From: an uncultured Pelagibacteraceae bacterium
GTDB lineage: Bacteria > Pseudomonadota > Alphaproteobacteria > Pelagibacterales > Pelagibacteraceae
Direction: 5' to 3'
Length of the DNA stretch: 32,405 nt
Assembly (NCBI GenBank): GCA_902524635.1
Contig: CABZDY010000009.1
Span: forward strand, 1 to 32,405
In this document: one piece after another, positions 1 to 6,228 of the stretch
Position numbering within the stretch: the stretch's first letter is position 1
How the letters are laid out: the number at the start of each line of letters is the position of its first letter
The notes under the pieces: model-generated
The model's input: the letters and a program-made list of their open reading frames with translations, nothing else
Told to the model about the DNA's origin: nothing
The model's database searches: none
Position numbers and translations under genes: made by a program

Positions 1-1097
1 ATATTAAAACAATACTTACAAAGAGTGGTAAAAACTTTGTAACACCTCTATCTATTTCATCACTTTCGCAAGAAAAAGTATATGAAGATATATTCAGTGC
101 AGAAAACGAGGCTGAAATGGATCATATTTCACTTTCTAGATGGGCAGATTTAATTTTAGTTGTGCCTGCAACAGCAAATACAATCTCAAAATTAAGTTAT
201 GGTTTAACTGACGACCTAGCTAGCACTGTCATTTTAGCATCTGATAAACAAGTGTTTTTGGTCCCAGCTATGAATGTCAGAATGTGGGAACACAAATCAA
301 CTAAAGATAATTTATCAAAATTAAAAAGTTATGGTTATAGGATAATTGGCCCGGAAATTGGGGATATGGCTTGTGGAGAGTATGGAAAAGGCAAAATGTC
401 AGAACCTTCACATATATTAGAAACTATAGAAAATTATTTTAAGAATATTGAAAAAAATAAAAAATATAAGGCATTAGTTACAGCTGGACCTACTAAAGAG
501 TTTATAGATCCAGTAAGATTTATAACTAATAAATCAAGTGGAAAACAAGGTTATGAAATTGCTAAATCATTAAGAGATAATGGTTTTGAAACAACACTTA
601 TTTCTGGAGAAACAAATTTAGACCCAGTTGAGGGTGTTAAATTTATTTCAGTTAAAACTGCAGAAGAAATGTTTAGGGAAACTCTCAGCAATCTACCAAC
701 TGATGTTGCTATTTTTAATGCAGCAGTAGCTGATTTTAAAGTTAAAGAGATCAATAGTGAAAAAATTAAAAAAAGTGAACATTTGGATCTTAAGTTAGAA
801 AAAAATATTGACATTTTATCAAACATATCAAATCATAATTCTCTTAGACCAAAAATTACAATTGGATTTGCAGCAGAATCACAAAATCTTGAGATAAATT
901 CAAAGAGAAAATTAGACCAAAAAAATTGTGATTGGATTATTGCAAATAATATTTCTGATAAAACAATAGGTTTTGACTCAGATGATAATGAAGTTTCTAT
1001 ATTTTATAAAAATAAAAAAAGTGAAAAGTTATTAAAGAAAAACAAATCTTTAATAGCATCTGAGATAGTAGATAGAGTTATCTCTGAGCTTAATTAA
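1..1097 (+). CDS. coaBC: Bifunctional phosphopantothenoylcysteine decarboxylase / phosphopantothenate-cysteine ligase, 5'-truncated by window edge
   Basis: CoaBC (Dfp) joins cysteine to 4'-phosphopantothenate and decarboxylates the product to phosphopantetheine, two cytosolic steps of coenzyme A synthesis. The reading frame is open from base 3 with no start, so the first part of the flavin-binding CoaC half lies outside the window. Visible CoaC signatures are EMDHISLSRWADL, the PATANT stretch, PAMNVRMW (the PxMNxxMW substrate motif) and ACGEYGKGKM, which matches the conserved active-site Cys/GEYGxGRM loop. The CoaB half starts near KALVTAGPTKEFIDPVR and includes FITNKSSGKQG, NAAVADFKVK and the lysine of KLEKNIDIL. 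The next gene, dut, starts 3 bases after the stop; coaBC-dut is a common proteobacterial pair. Identity is firm; the N-terminus cannot be judged. Confidence 0.95.
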   Translation, partial: IKTILTKSGKNFVTPLSISSLSQEKVYEDIFSAENEAEMDHISLSRWADLILVVPATANTISKLSYGLTDDLASTVILASDKQVFLVPAMNVRMWEHKSTKDNLSKLKSYGYRIIGPEIGDMACGEYGKGKMSEPSHILETIENYFKNIEKNKKYKALVTAGPTKEFIDPVRFITNKSSGKQGYEIAKSLRDNGFETTLISGETNLDPVEGVKFISVKTAEEMFRETLSNLPTDVAIFNAAVADFKVKEINSEKIKKSEHLDLKLEKNIDILSNISNHNSLRPKITIGFAAESQNLEINSKRKLDQKNCDWIIANNISDKTIGFDSDDNEVSIFYKNKKSEKLLKKNKSLIASEIVDRVISELN

Positions 1098-1100
1098 GTA

Positions 1101-1538
1101 ATGGTGAAGGTTTTATTTAAGATGCTTAACCAAAAAGCAAAACTTCCAAGTTATAAAACTAGTGGATCTTCGGGTATGGATCTGATGGCATGTATAGATG
1201 AACCTATAACAATCAAACCAAATGAGTCGATGTTGATACCAACAGGTATTGCAATTGCAATTCCTGAAGATACAGAGGTTCAAATTAGACCAAGATCTGG
1301 TCTTGCCGCAAAATCAAGTATTAGCGTACTAAATACACCAGGTACAATTGATAGTGATTATAGAGGAGAACTAAAAATTATTTTATTTAACCATGGTAAA
1401 GACGAATTTACTGTCAATGATGAAGATAGAGTTGCTCAAATGGTTTTAATGCCTATTTTAAAAGTAGAAATTGAAGAAACAAATGAATTACCAGAGACAA
1501 TCAGAGGGTCTGGAGGATTTGGATCTACTGGTAAATAG
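1101..1538 (+). CDS. dut: Deoxyuridine 5'-triphosphate nucleotidohydrolase (dUTPase)
   Basis: Trimeric dUTPase hydrolyses dUTP to dUMP and pyrophosphate, keeping uracil out of DNA and supplying dUMP for thymidylate synthesis. All five family motifs are present in 145 residues, a normal length: I, SSGMDLMA (about 23-30); II, RPRSG (63-67); III, GTIDSDYRGE (81-90) with the likely catalytic Asp84 and substrate-stacking Tyr87; IV, DRVAQMVL (109-116); V, the Gly-rich tail RGSGGFGSTG (135-144). The ATG lies 3 bases after the coaBC stop and the ThiF-like gene starts 3 bases after this stop, so the genes are very probably co-transcribed. Confidence 0.97.
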   Translation: MVKVLFKMLNQKAKLPSYKTSGSSGMDLMACIDEPITIKPNESMLIPTGIAIAIPEDTEVQIRPRSGLAAKSSISVLNTPGTIDSDYRGELKIILFNHGKDEFTVNDEDRVAQMVLMPILKVEIEETNELPETIRGSGGFGSTGK

Positions 1539-1541
1539 TAA

Positions 1542-2291
1542 ATGTTTAGTAACAAGGACCTAGAGCGATATTCAAGACAGATTATTTTAAAAAAAGTTGG
1601 AGTTTTAGGTCAAAAGAAATTTCAAAATGCTAAAGTTTTGGTTGTTGGGTGTGGTGGCTTAGGGACACCTGTTATTGATTTACTTTGTCGAGCAGGTATT
1701 GGTGAAATTGGCATGATGGACCATGATAAAGTGAGTATATCAAATTTACATCGACAAGTTATGTTTACTTCTGATGATGTTGGAAAATATAAAGTTAATA
1801 TCTTAAAAAAAAAAATTAATAAAATTAATAAAAAGGTAAAAGTAAAAACATATAGAGTTAAAGCAGAAGATAAAAATTTAGCAAAAATTCTTAAACAGTA
1901 TGATGTTATTGTTGATGGTACAGATAATTTTAAAGCAAAATTTCTTTTAAATAAATTTTCATTAAAATGTAAAAAAAAACTTATTATTGGAGCTATAAGT
2001 AAATTTGAAGGACATATTTTTACATTTGATTTTAGTTTAAAGAAAAGTCCCTGTTTAAAATGTTTCTACCAAGGAGAGCCAGCAGAAGGAGTTTTGGATT
2101 GTGAAACAGATGGTATATTCGGATCAACTGCAGTTATTACAGGCAGCCTACAAGCTAATGAGGTTTTGAAGACAATTTTAAATGTTGGTAAAAATTTAAA
2201 TTCTCATATTTTAATAATTGATTTATTAAATCTTAAATTTAGGAAAGTATTATTTAGAAAAAAAAAAGGATGTATATGCGAAAATATTTAA
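1542..2291 (+). CDS. moeB: ThiF/MoeB/HesA-family adenylyltransferase (E1-like)
   Basis: Proteins of this family adenylate the C-terminal glycine of a ubiquitin-like sulfur carrier (MoaD for molybdopterin, ThiS for thiamine). The 249-residue protein opens with the typical ERYSRQI and has a Rossmann GCGGLG loop (36-41), the D/N...R adenylation pocket (DHDKVSISNLHRQ, 61-72), DGTDNF (125-130), a conserved Cys187 before the GSTAVITGSLQANE segment, and four zinc-ligand cysteines, C171xxC174 and C244xC246 near the C-terminus. No rhodanese domain is attached. MoeB and ThiF cannot be told apart from sequence alone, and no moaD, thiS or thiG lies nearby, so the symbol is provisional. The 3' end overlaps the SH3-domain gene by 22 bases in another frame. 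Confidence 0.88.
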   Translation: MFSNKDLERYSRQIILKKVGVLGQKKFQNAKVLVVGCGGLGTPVIDLLCRAGIGEIGMMDHDKVSISNLHRQVMFTSDDVGKYKVNILKKKINKINKKVKVKTYRVKAEDKNLAKILKQYDVIVDGTDNFKAKFLLNKFSLKCKKKLIIGAISKFEGHIFTFDFSLKKSPCLKCFYQGEPAEGVLDCETDGIFGSTAVITGSLQANEVLKTILNVGKNLNSHILIIDLLNLKFRKVLFRKKKGCICENI

Positions 2292-2725
2292 TACTTTCAT
2301 TTCTTTTTCTTTTACCATTTTCGTCGATTGCTCAAGAAAATAATTATTTTCTTATGTTAAAAAATAAAAAAGTAAATGTTAGATACGGTCCAAGCTTTGA
2401 TTATCCAATTAAATATGTATATAGAAAAATTGAGTTACCTCTGAAAGTAATCGATAAAAAAGAAAATTTCAGAAGAGTTATCGACCATAAAAAAAATAGT
2501 GGTTGGATCCATATTTCACAATTGAGGAATTCACTTTCTATAATCACCAAATCTGAAAAAATTCTATTTAAAAAACCTACGAAATATTCAAAACCATTAG
2601 CTAAGTTAGGAGAGGGTCGTCTTTTAAAGGTTATTAAATGCGAGGAAAAATGGTGTAATATTAAGACAGGTGATTATTCGGGTTGGATTGTGAAAGACGA
2701 CAAAATTTGGGGTATTGTTAATTAA
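2270..2725 (+). CDS. Exported bacterial SH3-domain protein
   Basis: A 151-residue protein with an N-terminal Sec-type signal peptide (hydrophobic core LILSFLFLLPF, probable cleavage after SSIAQ) followed by two SH3-like repeats. The first is marked by KKVNVRYGPSFDYPI and GWIHISQL, the second by PLAKLGEGRLLKVIKCEEKWCNI and GWIVKDDKIWG. This matches the SH3_4/DUF1058-type periplasmic proteins of alphaproteobacteria, thought to bind peptidoglycan or other envelope ligands; the actual ligand is unknown. A second ATG six bases downstream (2276, MRKYL) would give a more typical signal peptide and is an equally plausible start. Either start lies inside the end of the preceding gene, so translational coupling is likely. 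The gene is convergent with the DUF3501 gene, with an 8-base overlap of the 3' ends. Confidence 0.8.
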   Translation: MYMRKYLILSFLFLLPFSSIAQENNYFLMLKNKKVNVRYGPSFDYPIKYVYRKIELPLKVIDKKENFRRVIDHKKNSGWIHISQLRNSLSIITKSEKILFKKPTKYSKPLAKLGEGRLLKVIKCEEKWCNIKTGDYSGWIVKDDKIWGIVN

Positions 2726-3311
2726 AATCTGTAGAAAGAGCTTTAATGTTATCTTCCGAAAATTTAGTTGTGTGTGAATACTCCTTATGATCAATACCTA
2801 CTTTAATTAAATTGGTTTGGTCTTTGAACTTATTTACTTGATCATCTGAAAATTTAAAGTGAATAAACTGAACTGAAGATGCTTTTCCATCATCTGAGGT
2901 TCTATCAACATCCATTTCTGGAACTGCATAAATTTTTTCATCTCCAACTTTAATAAATATATTGTTTTCCACTCCACCTAACTTTCCAAGAAATTCTGCT
3001 CTTATTATCGGATTATCTATTTCAAACATTAAAGTAGCAACTAATTCTTTTCCATTAGGGATTAAAGGATTGTATGCAGCAAGTTCATCTGCAACTTGTT
3101 TATCTCCACCCTTTTCAATATAAAGCATTTCTTGTACTTGGGCTATCATTGTTTCATAACATTCAAAATAAAATGTTGCATAAGGCCCTAAAAGAATTCT
3201 TCTATTCTTTTTAAACTCAACTAATTCTTTTCTCATTTGCCTTCTAACCTTTGCGTATGCATCTAGAGGTAGAAGATCTTCTTCTGTAATAATTTTTTGT
3301 TCTTTTGACAT
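2718..3311 (-). CDS. DUF3501 family protein
   Basis: A soluble protein of 197 residues matching the DUF3501 family, recognised by EEDLLPLDAYAKVRRQMRKEL at the start, the FECYETMIAQVQEMLYIEKGG segment, IPNGKELVATLMFEID, and the late VQFIHFKFSDDQV. No cofactor-binding cysteines or membrane segments are visible and the biochemical function of the family is unknown. Relatives start with a short lead before the conserved ITxxDLLPxxxY block, so I favour the ATG at 3311 (MSKEQK), one base after the stop of the upstream Fe-S gene; an in-frame ATG at 3323 would add four residues and overlap that gene by 11 bases. It is the last gene of a rubrerythrin / Fe-S protein / DUF3501 set, a recurring neighbourhood in proteobacteria that suggests a shared role in iron or peroxide handling (inference). 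Confidence 0.82.
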   Translation of the reverse strand: MSKEQKIITEEDLLPLDAYAKVRRQMRKELVEFKKNRRILLGPYATFYFECYETMIAQVQEMLYIEKGGDKQVADELAAYNPLIPNGKELVATLMFEIDNPIIRAEFLGKLGGVENNIFIKVGDEKIYAVPEMDVDRTSDDGKASSVQFIHFKFSDDQVNKFKDQTNLIKVGIDHKEYSHTTKFSEDNIKALSTDFN

Positions 3312-3312
3312 T

Positions 3313-4638
3313 CTATAATCCATAACTTTTTGAGACTATCTCGATTGGATGCACAGCTTCATCATTTACTATGTTTGTGTCATCAGCCAACTGCTTAATA
3401 TGCTTACCAGCCAATGGACAGTCAGAAGCCATATACTTATTATTTTTTCTTTTAACAGTGCTTGCGGTAGTTTTGCCCACCTTATTTGCTATATCATGAG
3501 TTTCTTTCATAATACCGAAGGTTCCTCCATGACCCGCACATCTTTCAACAACATCTAATTTAATATTTGGAATTAATTTAAGCATATCTCTTGCCTTATT
3601 ACCCATATTTTGTGCTCTAGCATGACAAGCATTATGTACTGTTACTCCTCCATCGATTTCTTTCAAACCATCTACCAACCCTTCTTTGTTGGCAATATCC
3701 ATGACATATTCATCAATATCAAGAGTATTTTGAGAGAGTTTTTTAATTATTCCATCATTTGGCATTAACAAAGGCCATTCGAACTTTAACATTAAACCAC
3801 AACTTGCTGTTAAGGTTACTACTTTATAACCCTTTTCGACATATTTAATTAGTTCTCTAGAAACTAACTCTGCTTGCTTTGTAACCTGATCTAGATTTGC
3901 TTGTTCTAAAAAAGGCATACCACAACAGCCAGCATAAGAGTGTTCTACTTCTACATTATTATGATGAAGTACTTTCAAAGCTGCCTCTCCAGTTTTTTTT
4001 TTGTTAAAATTTACAAAACAAGTGGAGTAAATTACAACTTTTCGTTCTTTATATTTTGGTAAAATATTTTTTTTAAATTCTTGAAAATAATTTGTAAATG
4101 TTTCTTTATTATATTTTGGTAAAATAGCTCTTTTATCTATTCCAGTAAAAAATTCTAAAACTTTTCTAGCAAATTTATTTTTTACATTTGTAATCCAATT
4201 AATAAAAATGTTAAAAAATATTCCTATTTTTGAATTTCGATCAATTTGAGTTAATTGGTTGGCAGTTTTTGAAATTTCACCATTTTTTCTTTGAGCGGTT
4301 CTATATCTCAGCATCAAATGTGGAAAATCTAAATCAAATTCATGTGGTGGCACATAAGGACATTTAGTCATAAAACACATGTCACATAAAGTGCAGGCAT
4401 CTACAACGGGTTTAAACTTATCGCTTGAAAGATCTGATACCTCACCCCCCTCAGTTTCGTCGATAAAGTCAAATAACTTTGGAAAACTATCACACAAATT
4501 AAAACATCTTCTACATCCATGGCAGATATCAAATACTCTTCTCATTTCCTGATCAATTTTCTCAGGATTTATAAAGTCTGGATCCCTAAATTTTAATGGG
4601 TGTCTTATAGGTGCTTGTGTGCCGCCTTCTTTACTCAT
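3313..4638 (-). CDS. Two-[4Fe-4S] / CCG-domain iron-sulfur protein (GlpC/HdrD-like)
   Basis: A 441-residue cytosolic redox protein with the layout of GlpC, HdrD and LutA-type subunits. Two ferredoxin-like clusters come first: C39xxC42xxC45xxxC49 and C82xxC85xxC88x4C93; the second has one extra residue before its last Cys. Two cysteine-rich (CCG) domains follow: AGCCGMPF (CCG at 238-240, preceded by STCF near 206-208) and ERCAGHGG (366-372), where the second domain has CAG in place of CCG; HNACHARAQ lies near 335-343. Such proteins pass electrons to a partner oxidoreductase; none is encoded here, and rubrerythrin next door is the obvious candidate (inference). I start at the ATG at 4638 because the frame upstream of it is a perfect hairpin rather than coding-like sequence. 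Annotations such as glycerol-3-phosphate dehydrogenase subunit C would be over-calls. Confidence 0.85.
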   Translation of the reverse strand: MSKEGGTQAPIRHPLKFRDPDFINPEKIDQEMRRVFDICHGCRRCFNLCDSFPKLFDFIDETEGGEVSDLSSDKFKPVVDACTLCDMCFMTKCPYVPPHEFDLDFPHLMLRYRTAQRKNGEISKTANQLTQIDRNSKIGIFFNIFINWITNVKNKFARKVLEFFTGIDKRAILPKYNKETFTNYFQEFKKNILPKYKERKVVIYSTCFVNFNKKKTGEAALKVLHHNNVEVEHSYAGCCGMPFLEQANLDQVTKQAELVSRELIKYVEKGYKVVTLTASCGLMLKFEWPLLMPNDGIIKKLSQNTLDIDEYVMDIANKEGLVDGLKEIDGGVTVHNACHARAQNMGNKARDMLKLIPNIKLDVVERCAGHGGTFGIMKETHDIANKVGKTTASTVKRKNNKYMASDCPLAGKHIKQLADDTNIVNDEAVHPIEIVSKSYGL

Positions 4639-4660
4639 AGATTTTTTTATTAATGTGATT

Positions 4661-4690
4661 TTTGTGGACGAGAGGGGTTTCGTCCACAAA
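4661..4690 (-). promoter_or_regulatory. Intercistronic GC-rich hairpin in rubrerythrin operon
   Basis: A perfect 11-bp inverted repeat, TTTGTGGACGA (4661-4671) and TCGTCCACAAA (4680-4690), encloses an 8-base loop. It sits 6 bases after the rubrerythrin stop and ends about 22 bases before the Fe-S gene ATG. In the sense RNA it is followed by an A-rich stretch, not a U-tract, so it does not look like an intrinsic terminator for this operon. Such intercistronic stems often protect the upstream message or mark a processing site, which would let rubrerythrin be made in excess of the downstream proteins (inference). Its GC content stands out in this AT-rich window. Confidence 0.6.
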
Positions 4691-4696
4691 TTTTGT

Positions 4697-5113
4697 TTAA
4701 GCGATGCTTTCTAAAGTCTTTTGAAATTTACCTGCGTGTGATTTTTCAGCTTTTGCTAAAGTCTCAAACCAATCAGCTATTTCATCAAAGCCTTCGTCTC
4801 TAGCTGTTTTAGCCATTCCAGGATACATATCAGTGTACTCGTGTGTTTCACCTTGAATTGCAGACTCCAGATTGGCTTTCGTTTCACCAATTGGCTTACC
4901 AGTTGCTGGATCACCTACTTCTTCTAAATATTCTAAGTGACCATGAGCATGTCCAGTTTCACCTTCTGCAGTTGATCTAAATACCGCTGCAACATCGTTA
5001 AAGCCTTCCACATCCGCTTTTTGAGCAAAATAAAGATATCTTCTATTTGCTTGGCTTTCTCCAGCAAATGCTTCTTTTAAATTTTCCTCTGTTTTACTAC
5101 CTTTTAATGACAT
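4697..5113 (-). CDS. Rubrerythrin-family diiron protein without rubredoxin domain (erythrin-like)
   Basis: Rubrerythrins are ferritin-like diiron proteins that reduce hydrogen peroxide and can oxidise Fe(II). The 138 residues form a four-helix ferritin-like domain with the expected metal ligands: Glu19 in [11 protein letters not shown]52xxH55 in EGETGHAH, Glu89/Glu92 in [10 protein letters not shown], and E123xxH126 in AEKSHAGKF. The C-terminal rubredoxin-like CxxC domain of classical rubrerythrin is absent, so electrons must come from another protein; the adjacent multi-cluster Fe-S protein is the natural candidate (inference). The upstream region carries a good promoter and two Irr-like boxes. 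It is the first gene of its operon and next to irr. Confidence 0.92.
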   Translation of the reverse strand: MSLKGSKTEENLKEAFAGESQANRRYLYFAQKADVEGFNDVAAVFRSTAEGETGHAHGHLEYLEEVGDPATGKPIGETKANLESAIQGETHEYTDMYPGMAKTARDEGFDEIADWFETLAKAEKSHAGKFQKTLESIA

Positions 5114-5127
5114 ATTTACTCCTACTA

Positions 5128-5144
5128 TTAATAATGATTCTAAT
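5128..5144 (-). promoter_or_regulatory. Irr/ICE-like operator at rubrerythrin transcription start
   Basis: Read on the minus strand the site is ATTAGAATCATTATTAA. It matches the rhizobial iron-control element consensus (TTTAGAA N3 TTCTAAA) at 11 of 14 defined positions and shares TTAGAAT-ATTAT with the site in the irr/fabA promoter. It lies 14-31 bases upstream of the rubrerythrin ATG and covers the expected +1 of the promoter at 5149-5178, a classic repressor position. The ICE consensus is known; assignment here is by eye and the region is AT-rich. Confidence 0.5.
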
Positions 5145-5148
5145 GTGG

Positions 5149-5178
5149 TTTATATATAGAGGAATTATGATATGTCAA
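5149..5178 (-). promoter_or_regulatory. Sigma-70-type promoter of rubrerythrin operon
   Basis: On the minus strand a perfect -35 box TTGACA (5173-5178) is followed after 18 bases by TATAAA (5149-5154); an overlapping alternative is TATATA at 5151-5156 with a 16-base spacer. Transcription would start near 5142, inside the proposed operator and about 28 bases before the ATG. It is among the best promoter matches in the window and sits between two Irr-like boxes. Confidence 0.65.
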
Positions 5179-5181
5179 CAG

Positions 5182-5198
5182 TTTAGAATAAATATAAT
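5182..5198. promoter_or_regulatory. Second Irr/ICE-like site upstream of rubrerythrin promoter
   Basis: On the plus strand the site is TTTAGAATAAATATAAT. It differs at only one of 17 positions from the irr/fabA promoter site read on its minus strand (TTTAGAATAATTATAAT). It begins three bases upstream of the rubrerythrin -35 box and lies 30 bases beyond the irr stop codon. Together with the site at 5128-5144 it brackets the promoter, which could allow cooperative binding or looping (inference). Confidence 0.45.
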
Positions 5199-5227
5199 AT
5201 ATTATTTAAACTATTGATATTATTTAA

Positions 5228-5656
5228 TTATTTTTGAGATTGATTATCACTCACAATTTTAGCAATAACTTCTACTGATTTTATTTTTTTTCCTGGGATT
5301 GTTCTTTTAATATTAACTTCGTCAACATCATCTTGATGAATATCAATCAATTTATTTTCTTCCTCGTCAAAGAAATGGTGATGATGAGTTACATTTGTAT
5401 CGTAATAACTTTGTGAGGCATTTAGTGGTATCTCTTTTAAATAACCCTTCCTAATAAATGCATGAACAGTGTTATAAACAGTTGCTAAAGAAACCTTAAT
5501 ATTTGCTTGATTTTCAATGATTTTAACCAGTTCTTTAATTGTAAAGTGAAAAGTCTTTTCAGCATCAAACAAAACTTCACAAATTTTAATTCTTTGTTTT
5601 GTGGGTCTTAGACCTGATTTTCTTAATTTTTCTATATATTGCTCAGCGTAAGCCAT
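5228..5656 (-). CDS. irr: Iron response regulator Irr (Fur family)
   Basis: Irr is the alphaproteobacterial Fur-family regulator that senses iron through haem status and represses or activates iron genes. The 142-residue protein has the Fur winged-helix ([16 protein letters not shown], recognition helix [17 protein letters not shown] near 55-71) and a dimerisation domain with the Irr-type histidine run [17 protein letters not shown] (HHHH at 91-94). It lacks the CxxC zinc sites of classical Fur and the haem-regulatory Cys-Pro motif known from Bradyrhizobium, so haem sensing would rely on the histidines. The gene is divergent from fabA-fabB-fabI, the same neighbourhood as in Rhizobiales, which supports Irr rather than PerR or Zur. 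An Irr-like box in the shared upstream region suggests autoregulation. Confidence 0.88.
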   Translation of the reverse strand: MAYAEQYIEKLRKSGLRPTKQRIKICEVLFDAEKTFHFTIKELVKIIENQANIKVSLATVYNTVHAFIRKGYLKEIPLNASQSYYDTNVTHHHHFFDEEENKLIDIHQDDVDEVNIKRTIPGKKIKSVEVIAKIVSDNQSQK

Positions 5657-5661
5657 TACTA

Positions 5662-5678
5662 ATTATAATTATTCTAAA
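5662..5678. promoter_or_regulatory. Irr/ICE-like operator in the irr/fabA divergent promoter
   Basis: The plus-strand site ATTATAATTATTCTAAA matches TTTAGAA N3 TTCTAAA at 12 of 14 defined positions, with a perfect right half. It starts 6 bases upstream of the irr ATG and covers the place where the -35 box of the fabA promoter (-10 at 5691-5696) should be. Binding here could therefore control both irr and fabA. A nested ATTCT-AA-AGAAT inverted repeat occupies 5671-5682. Confidence 0.5.
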
Positions 5679-5690
5679 GAATATCTATAT

Positions 5691-5696
5691 TATAAT
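5691..5696 (+). promoter_or_regulatory. Candidate -10 box for fabA-fabB-fabI
   Basis: A perfect TATAAT lies 31 bases before the fabA ATG. No good -35 hexamer is seen at 16-18 bases upstream; that position is instead taken by the Irr-like site at 5662-5678, so the promoter may be weak or regulated. Start about +1 near 5703 is inferred. Confidence 0.45.
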
Positions 5697-5727
5697 GTTT
5701 GTAAATCAAGTAATAAGATTAAAAATT

Positions 5728-6228
5728 ATGAAAAAAAGTTCCTTTAATTATGAAGAATTAATAAGTTGCGCAAATGGTGAACTTTTTGGCCCTGGAAATG
5801 CAAAATTACCTTCTCCACCAATGCTAATGTTTGATAGGATTACTGAAATTAGTGAAAAAAATGGAGCTTTTGACAAAGGGTTAATGAAGGCTGAACTTGA
5901 TATAAAAGATGATCTGTGGTTTTTTGATTGTCACTTTAAGGAAGATCCAGTGATGCCAGGATGCCTGGGTTTGGACGCAATGTGGCAACTAGTTGGGTTT
6001 TACTTGGGTTGGCTTGGAAATCCTGGAAGAGGAAGAGCTTTGGGAGTAAGTACAGTAAAGTTTACAGGAGAGGTTTTAAAAAATGTCAAAATGGCAACAT
6101 ATATTATTGATATGAAAAGAATATTGATTAAAGGTGAAACAACTGTTGGACTAGCAAATGGTATTCTTCTTGCGGATGATAAGAAAATATACTCTGCAGA
6201 CAGTTTAAAAGTAGGATTATTTAAATAA
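5728..6228 (+). CDS. fabA: 3-hydroxydecanoyl-ACP dehydratase/isomerase
   Basis: FabA dehydrates 3-hydroxydecanoyl-ACP and isomerises trans-2- to cis-3-decenoyl-ACP, the branch point to unsaturated fatty acids in anaerobic-type type II synthesis. The 166 residues hold the PMLMFDRI segment and the active-site pair His69 ([18 protein letters not shown]) and Asp83 ([12 protein letters not shown]), matching E. coli His70/Asp84. The frame is open further upstream, but the ATG at 5728 ([14 protein letters not shown]) gives the N-terminus expected for alphaproteobacterial FabA and follows the promoter and Irr-like box. Its stop overlaps the fabB start (TAATG), indicating coupled translation. Position next to irr is conserved in alphaproteobacteria. 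Confidence 0.95.
   Translation: MKKSSFNYEELISCANGELFGPGNAKLPSPPMLMFDRITEISEKNGAFDKGLMKAELDIKDDLWFFDCHFKEDPVMPGCLGLDAMWQLVGFYLGWLGNPGRGRALGVSTVKFTGEVLKNVKMATYIIDMKRILIKGETTVGLANGILLADDKKIYSADSLKVGLFK

Noticed and set aside
4639..4689. N-terminal extension of the Fe-S protein from a TTG at 4689
   Set aside because: The extra codons are the perfect hairpin at 4661-4690 and do not resemble family N-termini; the ATG at 4638 is a better start.
5599..5727. Longer FabA starting inside irr
   Set aside because: This would run antisense through the irr 5' end, its promoter and the operator; the ATG at 5728 matches family length.
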